Shown here in pieces: positions 34,363 through 42,844 of a DNA stretch of 64,000 nucleotides; position 1 is the first letter of the stretch, and each line of letters starts with the position of its first letter. Where the stretch lies: assembly GCF_031834615.1 (NCBI RefSeq), contig NZ_CP115543.1, forward strand, positions 1,685,001 through 1,749,000, read 5' to 3'. Source of the stretch: Stenotrophomonas aracearum (GTDB taxonomy: Bacteria > Pseudomonadota > Gammaproteobacteria > Xanthomonadales > Xanthomonadaceae). The translations under genes were made by a program, and so were the position numbers. The notes under the pieces were generated by a model that did not search any database, was not told the DNA's origin, and saw only the letters and a program-made list of their open reading frames with translations.

Positions 34363-34394
34363 AATAAAAAACCGCCCGGAGGCGGCTTTTTATT
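34363..34394. terminator. Bidirectional-type terminator downstream of rpmJ
   Basis: AATAAAAAACCGCC (34363-34376) pairs with GGCGGCTTTTTATT (34381-34394) around CGGA. On the minus strand it ends the rpmJ transcript 40 bp after its stop codon and precedes the secreted protein gene. Confidence 0.88.
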
Positions 34395-34433
34395 CAGGCA
34401 GGTCGCGACCATGGGGGTCGGGACGCCTTGGGC

Positions 34434-34559
34434 TCAGCGCTGGCGAGCCTTGAAACGCGGGTTCGACTTGCAGATCACGAAGATCTTGCCGCGACGACGG
34501 ACGACCTTGCAGTCGCGGTGACGGGACTTGGCCGACTTCAGGGAAGACAGGACTTTCAT
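34434..34559 (-). CDS. rpmJ: 50S ribosomal protein L36 (type B)
   Basis: This 41-residue basic protein ([20 protein letters not shown]...NPRFKARQR) is the longer, YkgO-like form of L36. It has only two cysteines (DCKVV and VICKSN) and so lacks the complete CxxC..CxxxxH zinc ribbon of the short form; it is of the zinc-independent type. The ATG at 34559 gives the exact family length; a longer in-frame start at 34619 is spurious. A promoter with TTGAAA, an 18-bp spacer and TAGAAT lies about 90 bp upstream, and a terminator follows. Confidence 0.95.
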   Translation of the reverse strand: MKVLSSLKSAKSRHRDCKVVRRRGKIFVICKSNPRFKARQR

Positions 34560-34648
34560 TGCATACCTCGGCGTAAACGTGGATTCGGGTGGAGCGCGGC
34601 CGCGATATGCAGATGACAATCGGCAGGTGACGCTCGTTCAAGCCCGCC

Positions 34649-34678
34649 ATTCTACCGGGCTTTTTTCCATCCTTTCAA
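34649..34678 (-). promoter_or_regulatory. Probable promoter of rpmJ, embedded in a plus-strand terminator-like hairpin
   Basis: On the minus strand TTGAAA (34678-34673) and TAGAAT (34654-34649) are separated by 18 bp. On the plus strand the same DNA holds AAGCCCG (34640-34646), the attcta of the -10 box in the loop, and CGGGCTT plus TTTT (34656-34666), a terminator-like shape upstream of cmk. Confidence 0.6.
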
Positions 34679-34752
34679 GTGGTTGCACCAAAAAAGTCTC
34701 GGTGCCGGCCCGCCAGGGGCTAGAATGGGCGGTCAAATCCACAGGGAAACCC

Positions 34753-35433
34753 ATGAACCAGCTACCTCCCGTGCTCACCATCGACGGCCCGTCCGGGGCC
34801 GGCAAGGGGACCGTCAGCCGCATTGTCGCACGCCGGCTGGGCTGGCATTACCTGGATTCCGGCGCCCTGTACCGCGCCGTGGGCGTCGCCGCAAGCTGGG
34901 CCGACATCGACACCTCCGACGCTTCCGCGCTGGTCCGCTGCACCTTCGACACCCATGTGAAGTTCGTTGAAGCCGGCGACGGCGGGCTGCGTGTCATCGT
35001 CAATGAGACCGACGCCACCGACGAGCTGCGCCTGGAGACCACCGGCGCGCTGGCCTCCGCCATCGCCGCCATCCCCGAAGTCCGGGCCGCCCTCAAGGAG
35101 CGCCAGCGCGCATTCAGGGTTCTGCCCGGCCTGGTCGCCGACGGCCGCGACATGGGCACCGTGATCTTCCCGGACGCCCCGTTCAAGGTGTTCCTGACCG
35201 CCAGCGCCGAGGAGCGCGCGGAGCGTCGGCATAACCAGTTGAAAGACAAGGGGGTTTCTGTTAACTTTGATGACCTCCTGCGCGAGATCATGGCCCGCGA
35301 CGCCCGTGATGCACAGCGCACAGTGGCGCCCCTGAAGCCGGCAGACGATGCCGTCGTCATCGACACCAGTGGTATCGGCATCGACACCGTCGTTGCCAAG
35401 GTACTGGATCTGCTTCCGGTTTCGGGTGCCTGA
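34753..35433 (+). CDS. cmk: Cytidylate kinase
   Basis: Cmk phosphorylates CMP and dCMP to the diphosphates with ATP. The 226-residue protein has the P-loop [10 protein letters not shown] (residues 11-20), the [12 protein letters not shown] substrate-binding motif and the [22 protein letters not shown] region. Normal length. It lies immediately upstream of rpsA, a widely conserved pairing. A -10-like TAGAAT at 34721-34726 lies 27 bp before the ATG, with no convincing -35. Confidence 0.95.
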   Translation: MNQLPPVLTIDGPSGAGKGTVSRIVARRLGWHYLDSGALYRAVGVAASWADIDTSDASALVRCTFDTHVKFVEAGDGGLRVIVNETDATDELRLETTGALASAIAAIPEVRAALKERQRAFRVLPGLVADGRDMGTVIFPDAPFKVFLTASAEERAERRHNQLKDKGVSVNFDDLLREIMARDARDAQRTVAPLKPADDAVVIDTSGIGIDTVVAKVLDLLPVSGA

Positions 35434-35627
35434 TCCGTTGCAAGGAGGCCGTCAATCCATCGGCGGTAGTCGCACCAATGCAAGGCAACACAAGCTCCGT
35501 CCCGCAATGATGCGTGGCGGTTTTCCTACTTAACACACGACCTGCGTTTCCGGGGTCGACCAACAGGCGGGCAGTAAACGGAACCCTTCCGGGAACCAAT
35601 GCCCATGTGTCCAACAGAGTAAATCTA
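35434..35627 (+). other. rpsA leader region
   Basis: This 194-bp gap between cmk and rpsA contains no gene. It includes short pairing possibilities such as GGAACCCTTCCGGGAACC near 35581 and the unusually A/T-rich ATAAATCTA-like start region before the ATG. rpsA leaders in other gammaproteobacteria are folded and bound by S1 for feedback control; whether this one is cannot be shown from sequence alone. Confidence 0.4.
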
Positions 35628-37313
35628 ATGACCGAATCATTTGCCGAACTGTTTGAAGCCAGCCAGGCCAATCTGGCCAAGCTGAAGCCGGGCGCCATCG
35701 TCAGCGGTGTTGTCGTTGAAGTCCGCGGCGACGTCGTGGTGATCAACGCCGGCCTGAAGTCCGAAGGCATCGTGCCGATCGAACAGTTCCGTAACGACGC
35801 TGGCGAAATCGACGTTGCCGAAGGCGATGTCGTCAAGGTCGCCCTCGACTCGATCGAGAACGGCTTCGGTGAAACCGTCCTGTCGCGCGAGAAGGCCAAG
35901 CGCGCCATGGTGTGGGACGAGCTGGAAGAAGCGTTGGAAAAGAACGAAACCATCACCGGCCGCATCAGCGGCAAGGTCAAGGGTGGTTTCACCGTGGACA
36001 TCAAGGATGTCCGCGCGTTCCTGCCCGGTTCGCTGGTGGATGTGCGCCCGGTGCGCGACCCGGCCTACCTGGAAGGCAAGGAGCTGGAATTCAAGCTCAT
36101 CAAGCTGGACCGCAAGCGTAACAACGTCGTGGTCTCGCGCCGCGCTGTCGTCGAAAGCGAGCACTCGGAAGAGCGCGAGCAGCTGATGGACAAGCTGCAG
36201 GAAGGCGCGATCCTGAAGGGTGTCGTCAAGAACCTGACCGATTACGGCGCGTTCGTGGACCTGGGCGGCATCGACGGCCTGCTGCACATCACCGACATGG
36301 CCTGGAAGCGCGTGCGCCATCCGTCCGAAGTCGTGAACGTCGGCGACGAGCTGGACGTGCGCGTGCTGAAGTTCGACCGCGAGCGCAACCGCGTTTCGCT
36401 CGGCCTGAAGCAGCTGGGCGAGGATCCGTGGGACAACATCGCCCGTCGTTACCCGGCCAACAGCCGCGTCTTCGGCAAGGTCTCCAACGTCACCGATTAC
36501 GGCGCGTTCGTCGAGATCGAGCCGGGCGTCGAAGGCCTGGTGCACGTGTCCGAAATGGATTGGACCAACAAGAACGTCAACCCGTCCAAGGTTGTGCAGG
36601 TCGGTGACGAAGTTGAAGTCATGGTCCTGGACGTCGACGAGGAGCGTCGCCGCATCTCGCTGGGCATGAAGCAGGTTGCCGCCAATCCGTGGGAAACCTT
36701 CGCTGCCATCCACAAGAAGGGCGACAAGGTGTCGGGCCAGATCAAGTCGATCACCGACTTCGGCATCTTCATCGGCCTGGACGGCGGTATCGACGGCCTG
36801 GTGCACCTGTCCGACATCAGCTGGAACACCACCGGCGAAGACGTGGTCCGCAACTTCAAGAAGGGCGACAACCTGGACGCCGTCGTCCTGGCCGTCGATC
36901 CGGAGCGCGAGCGCATCAGCCTGGGCGTCAAGCAGCTGGAGCAGGATCCGTTCGGTCAGTACATGGCTGCCAACCCGAAGGGTTCGAAGGTCGAAGGCGT
37001 GGTCAAGGAAGTGGACGCCAAGGGCGCTACCATCGAACTGGCTGACGGCATCGAAGGTTACGTCTCGGCTCGTGACGTTGCCAACGAGCGCGTCGACGAC
37101 GCGACCCAGTTCCTGAAGGTCGGCGACAAGGTTGAAGCGAAGTTCGTGGGCATGGATCGCAAGGGTCGTACCCTGCAGCTGTCGATCAAGGCCAAGGACG
37201 ACGCGGAAATGCGCGAAGTGCTGGAGGAATACCAGTCCTCTTCGGCTTCCAGCGGCACCACCCAGCTGGGCGCGCTGCTGCGTGCACAGCTGAACGGCAA
37301 CAAGTCCGAGTAA
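35628..37313 (+). CDS. rpsA: 30S ribosomal protein S1
   Basis: S1 binds mRNA upstream of the start codon and helps load it on the 30S subunit. The 561-residue protein has six S1 (OB-fold) repeats. The first two, which dock on the ribosome, are the most diverged; repeats 3-6 carry the clear pattern G.V..ITDYGAFV.L..G..GL.H.S..... visible at [61 protein letters not shown] and a last, weaker copy at [23 protein letters not shown] 35628 gives the standard start [12 protein letters not shown]. ihfB follows after a palindromic hairpin. Confidence 0.97.
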   Translation: MTESFAELFEASQANLAKLKPGAIVSGVVVEVRGDVVVINAGLKSEGIVPIEQFRNDAGEIDVAEGDVVKVALDSIENGFGETVLSREKAKRAMVWDELEEALEKNETITGRISGKVKGGFTVDIKDVRAFLPGSLVDVRPVRDPAYLEGKELEFKLIKLDRKRNNVVVSRRAVVESEHSEEREQLMDKLQEGAILKGVVKNLTDYGAFVDLGGIDGLLHITDMAWKRVRHPSEVVNVGDELDVRVLKFDRERNRVSLGLKQLGEDPWDNIARRYPANSRVFGKVSNVTDYGAFVEIEPGVEGLVHVSEMDWTNKNVNPSKVVQVGDEVEVMVLDVDEERRRISLGMKQVAANPWETFAAIHKKGDKVSGQIKSITDFGIFIGLDGGIDGLVHLSDISWNTTGEDVVRNFKKGDNLDAVVLAVDPERERISLGVKQLEQDPFGQYMAANPKGSKVEGVVKEVDAKGATIELADGIEGYVSARDVANERVDDATQFLKVGDKVEAKFVGMDRKGRTLQLSIKAKDDAEMREVLEEYQSSSASSGTTQLGALLRAQLNGNKSE

Positions 37314-37342
37314 TCGGTCTTACCCGTTGCAGTAGTTCCTGG

Positions 37343-37371
37343 ACGGCCCGGACAATTGTCCGGGCCGTTTC
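37343..37371 (+). terminator. Long perfect palindrome after rpsA
   Basis: A 26-bp perfect palindrome, ACGGCCCGGACAA followed by its reverse complement (37343-37368), followed by only three T. It can slow or partly end transcription between rpsA and ihfB, but the T run is short. Confidence 0.6.
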
Positions 37372-37401
37372 AGGGTTTGAGGCCCTCGACGCGAGTCCGC
37401 A

Positions 37402-37707
37402 ATGACCAAATCCGAGTTGATCGAAATCCTGGCGCGCCGACAGGCGCATCTGAAGTCGGACGATGTCGATCTGGCGGTAAAGTCGTTGCTGGAAATGATG
37501 GGCGGGGCGCTGGCCGGCGGGGATCGCATCGAGATCCGCGGGTTCGGCAGTTTTTCGTTGCACTACCGGCCGCCCAGGCTGGGTCGCAACCCCAAGACCG
37601 GGGAATCGGTCGCATTGCCGGGCAAGCATGTCCCGCACTTCAAGCCGGGCAAGGAACTGCGTGAGCGCGTCAGCGCCGTGGTGCCGCTGGAAAGCGATCC
37701 GGCCTGA
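37402..37707 (+). CDS. ihfB: Integration host factor subunit beta
   Basis: IhfB pairs with IhfA to form the DNA-bending protein IHF, which acts in transcription, recombination and replication. The 101-residue protein has the HU/IHF fold, with [17 protein letters not shown] at the start, the [15 protein letters not shown] core and the DNA-intercalating arm [24 protein letters not shown] (with the proline that wedges into DNA). It lies in the conserved order rpsA-ihfB-lapB. The lapA gene that often sits between ihfB and lapB is missing: only 100 bp separate the two. Confidence 0.96.
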   Translation: MTKSELIEILARRQAHLKSDDVDLAVKSLLEMMGGALAGGDRIEIRGFGSFSLHYRPPRLGRNPKTGESVALPGKHVPHFKPGKELRERVSAVVPLESDPA

Positions 37708-37807
37708 GCCAAGTCGTCCGCCCTCGCGGATGCACCCTTTACATCCCTTCGGCTACTCTTTGACCGAACGCATGCCTTCTTCTCCTTTCGACGGACAATA
37801 AGCGCCG

Positions 37808-38986
37808 ATGGAATTCGTCTCCGAGTGGTTCTGGTTTTTCCTGTTCCTGCCGCTGGCAGCGGTGTCCGGCTGGGTGATCGGCCGGCGTGGCGGGCAGCGC
37901 CACGGCGACAACCAGGTCAGCCGTCTCTCAAGCACTTATTTCCGCGGCCTGAACTACCTGCTCAACGAGCAGCCGGACAAGGCCATCGAACTGTTCCTGC
38001 ACATTGCGGAGCTGGACAAGGAAACCTTTGAAACCCAGGTTGCGCTGGGCCACCTGTTCCGCCGCCGAGGCGAGGTCGACCGGGCCATCCGCCTGCACCA
38101 GGGGCTGGTCAACCGTACCGACCTGAGCGACGCCCAGCGCGTCCAGGCCCTGCTGGCGCTCGGCGAGGACTACATGAAGTCCGGCCTGCTGGACCGCGCC
38201 GAAACCGTGTTCTCCGAACTGGCCCAGATCGACCAGCGCGCCCCGCAGGCGCTCAAGCACCTGATCGGCATCTACCAGGCCGAGCGCGACTGGGAAAAGG
38301 CGATCGACAACGCCACCCGCTACGAGGAAGTCACCGGTGAGCCGATGGGCAAGCTGGTCGGGCAGTTCGAATGCGAGCTGGCCGAGCGCTTCCGTGGCGC
38401 CGGCAAGATCGACGAGGCGCGTGCGGCGATTGCCCGCGCCTACCAGGCCGACGCCATGTCGGTCCGCGCTGGCATCATCGAAGGTCGCCTGGAAACCGAT
38501 TCGGGCAATGCCGAAGCGGCGGTGCGCGCCTTCGAGCGCGCAGCCCGCAACGATCCCGAGTACCTGCCCGAGGTGCTGCAGCCGCTGATGCAGAACTACC
38601 GAAAGGTGGGCGACCTGGGCGGCGCGCGCGCGTTCCTCTCTGAAATGACCGAGCACTACCGCGGCATCGCCCCGGTCCTGGCATTGACCCAGTTGATGGA
38701 AGAGCAGGAAGGCGTTGCCCCCGCGCGCGCCTACCTGGGCCGCCAGCTCAAGGATCGTCCGTCGGTCCGTGGCGAGTCTGCCCTGATCGACCTGACCCTG
38801 GCCGAGGGCGCCGATTCCACTGCGACCCTGCACGACCTCAAGCACATCACCGACCAGCTGCTGGTCCGCAATCCCGCCTACCGCTGCACCCGCTGCGGCT
38901 TCGGCGCGCGCACCCATCACTGGCAATGCCCGAGCTGCAAGGAGTGGGGAACGGTCAAGCCGCTGCTGAACTACGCGGTACTCTGA
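37808..38986 (+). CDS. lapB: Lipopolysaccharide assembly protein LapB (YciM)
   Basis: LapB is an inner-membrane protein that controls LPS synthesis by directing FtsH to degrade LpxC. The 392-residue protein has one N-terminal membrane anchor (FWFFLFLPLAAVSGWVIGRR), about nine tetratricopeptide-type repeats (50-340), and a C-terminal rubredoxin-like zinc site with Cys360, Cys363, Cys374 and Cys377 (CTRCGF and CPSCKEWG). All family features are present. It lies upstream of envelope polysaccharide genes, consistent with an envelope role. Confidence 0.95.
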   Translation: MEFVSEWFWFFLFLPLAAVSGWVIGRRGGQRHGDNQVSRLSSTYFRGLNYLLNEQPDKAIELFLHIAELDKETFETQVALGHLFRRRGEVDRAIRLHQGLVNRTDLSDAQRVQALLALGEDYMKSGLLDRAETVFSELAQIDQRAPQALKHLIGIYQAERDWEKAIDNATRYEEVTGEPMGKLVGQFECELAERFRGAGKIDEARAAIARAYQADAMSVRAGIIEGRLETDSGNAEAAVRAFERAARNDPEYLPEVLQPLMQNYRKVGDLGGARAFLSEMTEHYRGIAPVLALTQLMEEQEGVAPARAYLGRQLKDRPSVRGESALIDLTLAEGADSTATLHDLKHITDQLLVRNPAYRCTRCGFGARTHHWQCPSCKEWGTVKPLLNYAVL

Positions 38987-38989
38987 CCC

Positions 38990-39964
38990 ATGTTCCCGGG
39001 AGTGTGGATCGGACTGCTGGCGGTGCTGGCAGTCGCGGCGGTGCTCACCGCGTGCGCCCGCTACTACGCGCTGCGGCGCAACCTGCTGGACCAGCCCGGC
39101 GAACGCCGCAGCCATGGCGTTGCGACCCCGCGCGGCGGCGGAATCGCCATCGTGCTGACCCTGCTGCTGGCGGTCGTTGCCGGCGCATTTTATTGGCCGC
39201 AGGCCCGCACCACGCTGCTGGTGTTCGGGCTGGGCCTCGCCCTGGTAGCCGGGATCGGCTGGTGGGACGACCACCGGCCGCTGCCGGCGGTGCGCCGGCT
39301 GCTGGTCCATGTGGTGGCCGCCAGCCTGCTGGCCGGGCTGGTCTGGAACGCTACCGGCAACCCCTGGCAGGCGGCGCTGGCCCTGCTGTTCACGACATCC
39401 CTGATCAACATCTGGAACTTCATGGATGGGATCAACGGGATTGCCACCACCCAGGCCATCCTGGCCGGCGCCGCGTTCGCGCTGGTGCTGCCGGGTCCGC
39501 TGGCGCTGGCCGGCGTGGTGCTGGCCCTGGCGTGCCTGGGCTTCCTGCCGTTCAACTTCCCCCGGGCCCGGATTTTCATGGGGGACGTCGGCAGCGGCGC
39601 GCTCGGCTATGCGGTGGCCGCCCTGGTCTGCCTGGCCAGCGTGGCAACCACGGTGTCCTGGCTGCTGCTGCTGGTGCCACTCACCGCCTTCCTCGTGGAC
39701 GCGGGCTTCACACTGCTGGCGCGCATGCTCTCCGGGCAGAGGTGGATGGAACCCCACACCCAGCATCTGTACCAGCGCGCCGTCAAAGGTGGAGCAACGC
39801 ACACTTCGGTTACAGGGATGTACTTTGTTTTTGGTTTGTTCAGTATTACAGTGTTTAATGCTTGCACGTATTTGCAGCCGAGGTGGGAGGCTGCCGTGGC
39901 CGTAACGTGGATAATCTCCGCGACCGGTCTTTGGCTACTCCTGCGCAAGGGAATGCGCCACTAG
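38990..39964 (+). CDS. WecA/MraY-family glycosyl-1-phosphate transferase
   Basis: The 324-residue protein has about ten membrane helices and the signatures of polyprenyl-phosphate sugar-1-phosphate transferases: RRSHGVATPRGGGIAI at the N-terminus, WWDDHRPLP (Asp-Asp, magnesium binding), NIWNFMDGINGIA and FMGDVGSGALGY. Such enzymes start O-antigen or other lipid-linked glycan synthesis by loading undecaprenyl phosphate. Resemblance is closer to WbpL/WecA than to MraY, since it stands with a WbpM-type dehydratase. It begins 3 bp after lapB. The 3' end (about 39810-39920) is markedly A/T-richer than the rest. Confidence 0.88.
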   Translation: MFPGVWIGLLAVLAVAAVLTACARYYALRRNLLDQPGERRSHGVATPRGGGIAIVLTLLLAVVAGAFYWPQARTTLLVFGLGLALVAGIGWWDDHRPLPAVRRLLVHVVAASLLAGLVWNATGNPWQAALALLFTTSLINIWNFMDGINGIATTQAILAGAAFALVLPGPLALAGVVLALACLGFLPFNFPRARIFMGDVGSGALGYAVAALVCLASVATTVSWLLLLVPLTAFLVDAGFTLLARMLSGQRWMEPHTQHLYQRAVKGGATHTSVTGMYFVFGLFSITVFNACTYLQPRWEAAVAVTWIISATGLWLLLRKGMRH

Positions 39965-39980
39965 AAGGAATGCTTGGTTT

Positions 39981-41888
39981 ATGACGCCTTGGCTGGACCG
40001 CTTTACGAGTCTGCTCCCCCGTGCCGCCATCGTGGCCCACGACCTCTTCATGGTCTGGGCCTGCTGGCAGTTGCTGCATGCGGGCCGCTATTCGATGCTG
40101 GCCGACGCCCCTTCGCTTCCGCTCTGGAATATCGACACCACGCTGGTGCTGGCCATCCAGGCCGTCGTGTTCTGGCGGGTAGGCCTCTACCGGGGCCTGT
40201 GGCGGTTCGCCAGCGTGGCCGACCTGCTGCACATCTTCAAATCCAGCTTCATCGGCCTGCTGGCCATCGTCGTGGTGCTCGCTTACAAGCGCTTCAACGG
40301 CGTACCGATGTCGGTGCTGGTGATCTATCCGTTCGCGCTGTCGGCGCTGCTGGGTGCGCCACGCCTGCTGTACCGGGCATGGAAGGACTACCAGGCGCTG
40401 CAGTCCGACGCGAGCGCGCGCCGCGTGCTGATCCTGGGTGCCGGCCAGGCGGCCGAAGCCCTGGTCCGCGACCTGCGTCGCTCCGGTGATTTCGAACCGG
40501 TCGGCCTGCTCGACGACGCCCCGCACCTGCAGGGTGCCAAGCTGCAGGGCCTGCCGATCCTGGGCACGCTGGACGATGCCGCTGCCGTGGCACGCGAAAC
40601 CGCCGCCAAGCTGCTGGTGATCGCCATTCCGTCGCTCGACGCGGCGGGCATGCAGCGCGTGGTGGCCCTGTGCGAGAGCACCGGCGTGCCGTTCCGGATG
40701 GTGCCCAAGCTCAACGACGTGCTGCTCGGCCATTCGCTGCCGGGTGAGCTCAAGGAAGTGGCGATCGAGGACCTGCTGGGGCGCAAGCCGATCCTGCCGG
40801 ACTGGTCGCTGATCCGTAGCTGGCTGGGTGGCCGCACGGTGCTGGTCACCGGCGCCGGTGGCTCGATCGGCTCGGAACTGTGCCGCCAGTGCGCGCGGCA
40901 CGGGGCAGGGCGGGTCGTGCTGCTGGAAATGAGTGAACTGCTGCTGCTGACCATCGAGGCCGAGCTGAAGCGCAGCTTCCCGGACCTGGTGGTGGAGGCG
41001 GTGCTGGGCGACTGCGGCGACCCGGCGGTGATCCGCCACGCGCTGTCGCTGTCCAGCGTCGACGCGGTGTTCCATGCGGCGGCCTACAAGCAGGTGCCGG
41101 TGCTGGAGCGCCAGCTGCGCGAAGCGGTCCGCAACAACATCCTCTCCACCGAGACGGTGGCGCGCGCCTGTGTCGAGGCGCGGATCGAGCATTTCGTGTT
41201 CATCTCCACCGACAAGGCGGTCGACCCGGTCAACGCGCTGGGCGCCAGCAAGCGCTACGCGGAGATGATCTGCCAGAGCCTGGACCAGAAGACCAGCCAC
41301 ACGCGCTTTGTCACCGTACGCTTCGGCAACGTGCTGGCCTCCGCCGGCAGCGTGGTCCCGGTATTCCGCGAACAGATCCTCAAGGGCGGCCCGGTCACGG
41401 TCACCGACCCGGAAGTAACCCGCTACTTCATGACCATCCCCGAAGCCTGCCAGCTGATCCTGCAGGCGGCGGCGTCGGCCTCGCATGGTGCGATCTACAC
41501 CCTGGACATGGGCGAGCCGGTGCCGATCCGGGTGCTGGCCGAGCAGATGATTCGCCTGGCCGGCAAGCAGCCTTACAAGGACATCGCGATCGTCTATACG
41601 GGCCTGCGTCCGGGCGAGAAGCTGCACGAAACCCTGTTCTATTCGGACGAGGATTACCGGCCGACCGCGCACCCCAAGATCCTCGAAGCCGGCGTGCGCA
41701 CTTTCGCCCGCGACCAGGTGCTGGGCAACGTGCCGCGCCTGCGCGAGGCGATCGCCAATTACGATACCGATGCCATCAACAGCATCCTCTTCGCGACCAT
41801 GCCGGAATTCTCGCCGTTGCAACAGGAATCTCACGTCGAGTCGGCTAATGTGGTTCCCTTTCCGGCACGAGAGGCCAACAGGCTGTGA
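39981..41888 (+). CDS. WbpM/CapD-type nucleotide-sugar 4,6-dehydratase, membrane bound
   Basis: The 635-residue protein matches the long WbpM/FlaA1 type: four N-terminal membrane helices (about 15-135), a Rossmann-like regulatory domain (RRVLILGAGQAAEALVRDLR, near 155) and the catalytic short-chain dehydrogenase domain starting TVLVTGAGGSIGSELC (near 288). The family's active-site serine-aspartate-lysine appears in FVFISTDKAVDPVNALGASKRYAE. It should convert UDP-GlcNAc to UDP-4-keto-6-deoxy-sugar at the membrane, the entry to deoxy-amino sugars of O-antigen or capsule. It follows the lipid transferase gene by 16 bp and overlaps galU (GTGA), so the three form an operon. Confidence 0.9.
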   Translation: MTPWLDRFTSLLPRAAIVAHDLFMVWACWQLLHAGRYSMLADAPSLPLWNIDTTLVLAIQAVVFWRVGLYRGLWRFASVADLLHIFKSSFIGLLAIVVVLAYKRFNGVPMSVLVIYPFALSALLGAPRLLYRAWKDYQALQSDASARRVLILGAGQAAEALVRDLRRSGDFEPVGLLDDAPHLQGAKLQGLPILGTLDDAAAVARETAAKLLVIAIPSLDAAGMQRVVALCESTGVPFRMVPKLNDVLLGHSLPGELKEVAIEDLLGRKPILPDWSLIRSWLGGRTVLVTGAGGSIGSELCRQCARHGAGRVVLLEMSELLLLTIEAELKRSFPDLVVEAVLGDCGDPAVIRHALSLSSVDAVFHAAAYKQVPVLERQLREAVRNNILSTETVARACVEARIEHFVFISTDKAVDPVNALGASKRYAEMICQSLDQKTSHTRFVTVRFGNVLASAGSVVPVFREQILKGGPVTVTDPEVTRYFMTIPEACQLILQAAASASHGAIYTLDMGEPVPIRVLAEQMIRLAGKQPYKDIAIVYTGLRPGEKLHETLFYSDEDYRPTAHPKILEAGVRTFARDQVLGNVPRLREAIANYDTDAINSILFATMPEFSPLQQESHVESANVVPFPAREANRL

Positions 41889-42775
41889 CGAGCAAGCGCA
41901 TTCGCAAGGCGGTTTTCCCGGTGGCAGGACTGGGTACCCGGTTCCTCCCCGCTACCAAGACGGTTCCCAAGGAAATGCTGCCGATCATCGATCGGCCGCT
42001 GATCCAGTACGCCGTCGATGAGGCGATCGAAGCAGGGTGCGACACCCTGATCTTCATCACCAACCGCTACAAGCATGCGGTGGCCGATTATTTCGACAAG
42101 GCCTACGAACTGGAGCAGAAGCTCGAGCGTGCCGGCAAGACCGAGCAGCTTGAACTGGTCCGGCACGTGCTGCCCAACGGCGTGCGCGCGATCTTCGTCA
42201 CCCAGGCCGAAGCCCTGGGCCTGGGCCACGCGGTGCTGTGCGCCAAGGCCGTGATCGGCGATGAGCCGTTCGCGGTACTGCTGCCGGACGACCTGATCTG
42301 GAACCGCGGCGATGGTGCGCTCAAGCAGATGGCCGACCTCAACCAGGCTACCGGCGCCAGCGTGATCGCGGTCGAAGACGTGCCGCACGAGAACACCGCC
42401 AGCTATGGCATCGTCGCCACCGACGCGTTCGACGGCCGCAAGGGCCGCATTTCGCAGATCGTGGAGAAGCCCAAGCCGGCCGACGCACCGAGCGACCTGG
42501 CCGTGGTCGGGCGCTACGTGCTCAGCCCGAAGATCTTCGAGCTGCTGGAGTCCACCGGCACCGGTGCCGGCGGCGAGATCCAGCTGACCGACGCCATTGC
42601 CGAACTGCTCAAGACCGAGGAAGTGGACGCGTTCCGCTTCGAAGGCACCCGTTTCGACTGCGGTACCCACTTGGGACTGGTCGAGGCGACCATCCGCTTC
42701 GCACTGGAAAGCCACAAGCTGGGCAAGCCGGCACGCGAGAAGCTGGCACAGATGCTGGCCGACGACGAAGGGTAG
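41885..42775 (+). CDS. galU: UTP-glucose-1-phosphate uridylyltransferase
   Basis: GalU makes UDP-glucose, the donor for LPS core, capsule and osmoprotectant glucans. The 296-residue protein has the nucleotidyltransferase motif FPVAGLGTRFLPATK (residues 11-25), the KEMLPIIDRPLIQYAVDEA block and conserved DDLI and VEKPKP. It starts with GTG at 41885, overlapping the dehydratase stop codon as GTGA, so its translation is coupled to that gene. A GTAG palindrome and a strong bidirectional terminator follow. Confidence 0.95.
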   Translation: MTSKRIRKAVFPVAGLGTRFLPATKTVPKEMLPIIDRPLIQYAVDEAIEAGCDTLIFITNRYKHAVADYFDKAYELEQKLERAGKTEQLELVRHVLPNGVRAIFVTQAEALGLGHAVLCAKAVIGDEPFAVLLPDDLIWNRGDGALKQMADLNQATGASVIAVEDVPHENTASYGIVATDAFDGRKGRISQIVEKPKPADAPSDLAVVGRYVLSPKIFELLESTGTGAGGEIQLTDAIAELLKTEEVDAFRFEGTRFDCGTHLGLVEATIRFALESHKLGKPAREKLAQMLADDEG

Positions 42776-42778
42776 GCA

Positions 42779-42801
42779 GTAGGTCCGGCCGCTGGCCGGA
42801 C
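42779..42801 (+). repeat. SMAG/REP-type palindrome after galU
   Basis: GTAG followed by GTCCGGCC-GCT-GGCCGGAC, the same arm sequence as the two copies after secF. It lies 4 bp after the galU stop codon. Confidence 0.85.
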
Positions 42802-42806
42802 ACATC

Positions 42807-42840
42807 AAAAAAGGGCGGCCATCAGGCCGCCCTTTTTTTT
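42807..42840. terminator. Bidirectional terminator between galU and fadA
   Basis: AAAAAAGGGCGGCC (42807-42820) pairs with GGCCGCCC and T8 (42825-42840) around ATCA. It serves both convergent operons: the fadA stop codon is 5 bp away. Confidence 0.93.
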
Positions 42841-42844
42841 GCAC

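Noticed and set aside
34560..34619. Twenty-residue N-terminal extension of L36
   Set aside because: The family begins at [11 protein letters not shown]; the extension is non-conserved leader sequence.
37343..37368. Palindrome after rpsA as a protein-binding operator
   Set aside because: Position and GC-rich dyad fit an RNA hairpin between rpsA and ihfB better; no evidence for a regulator.
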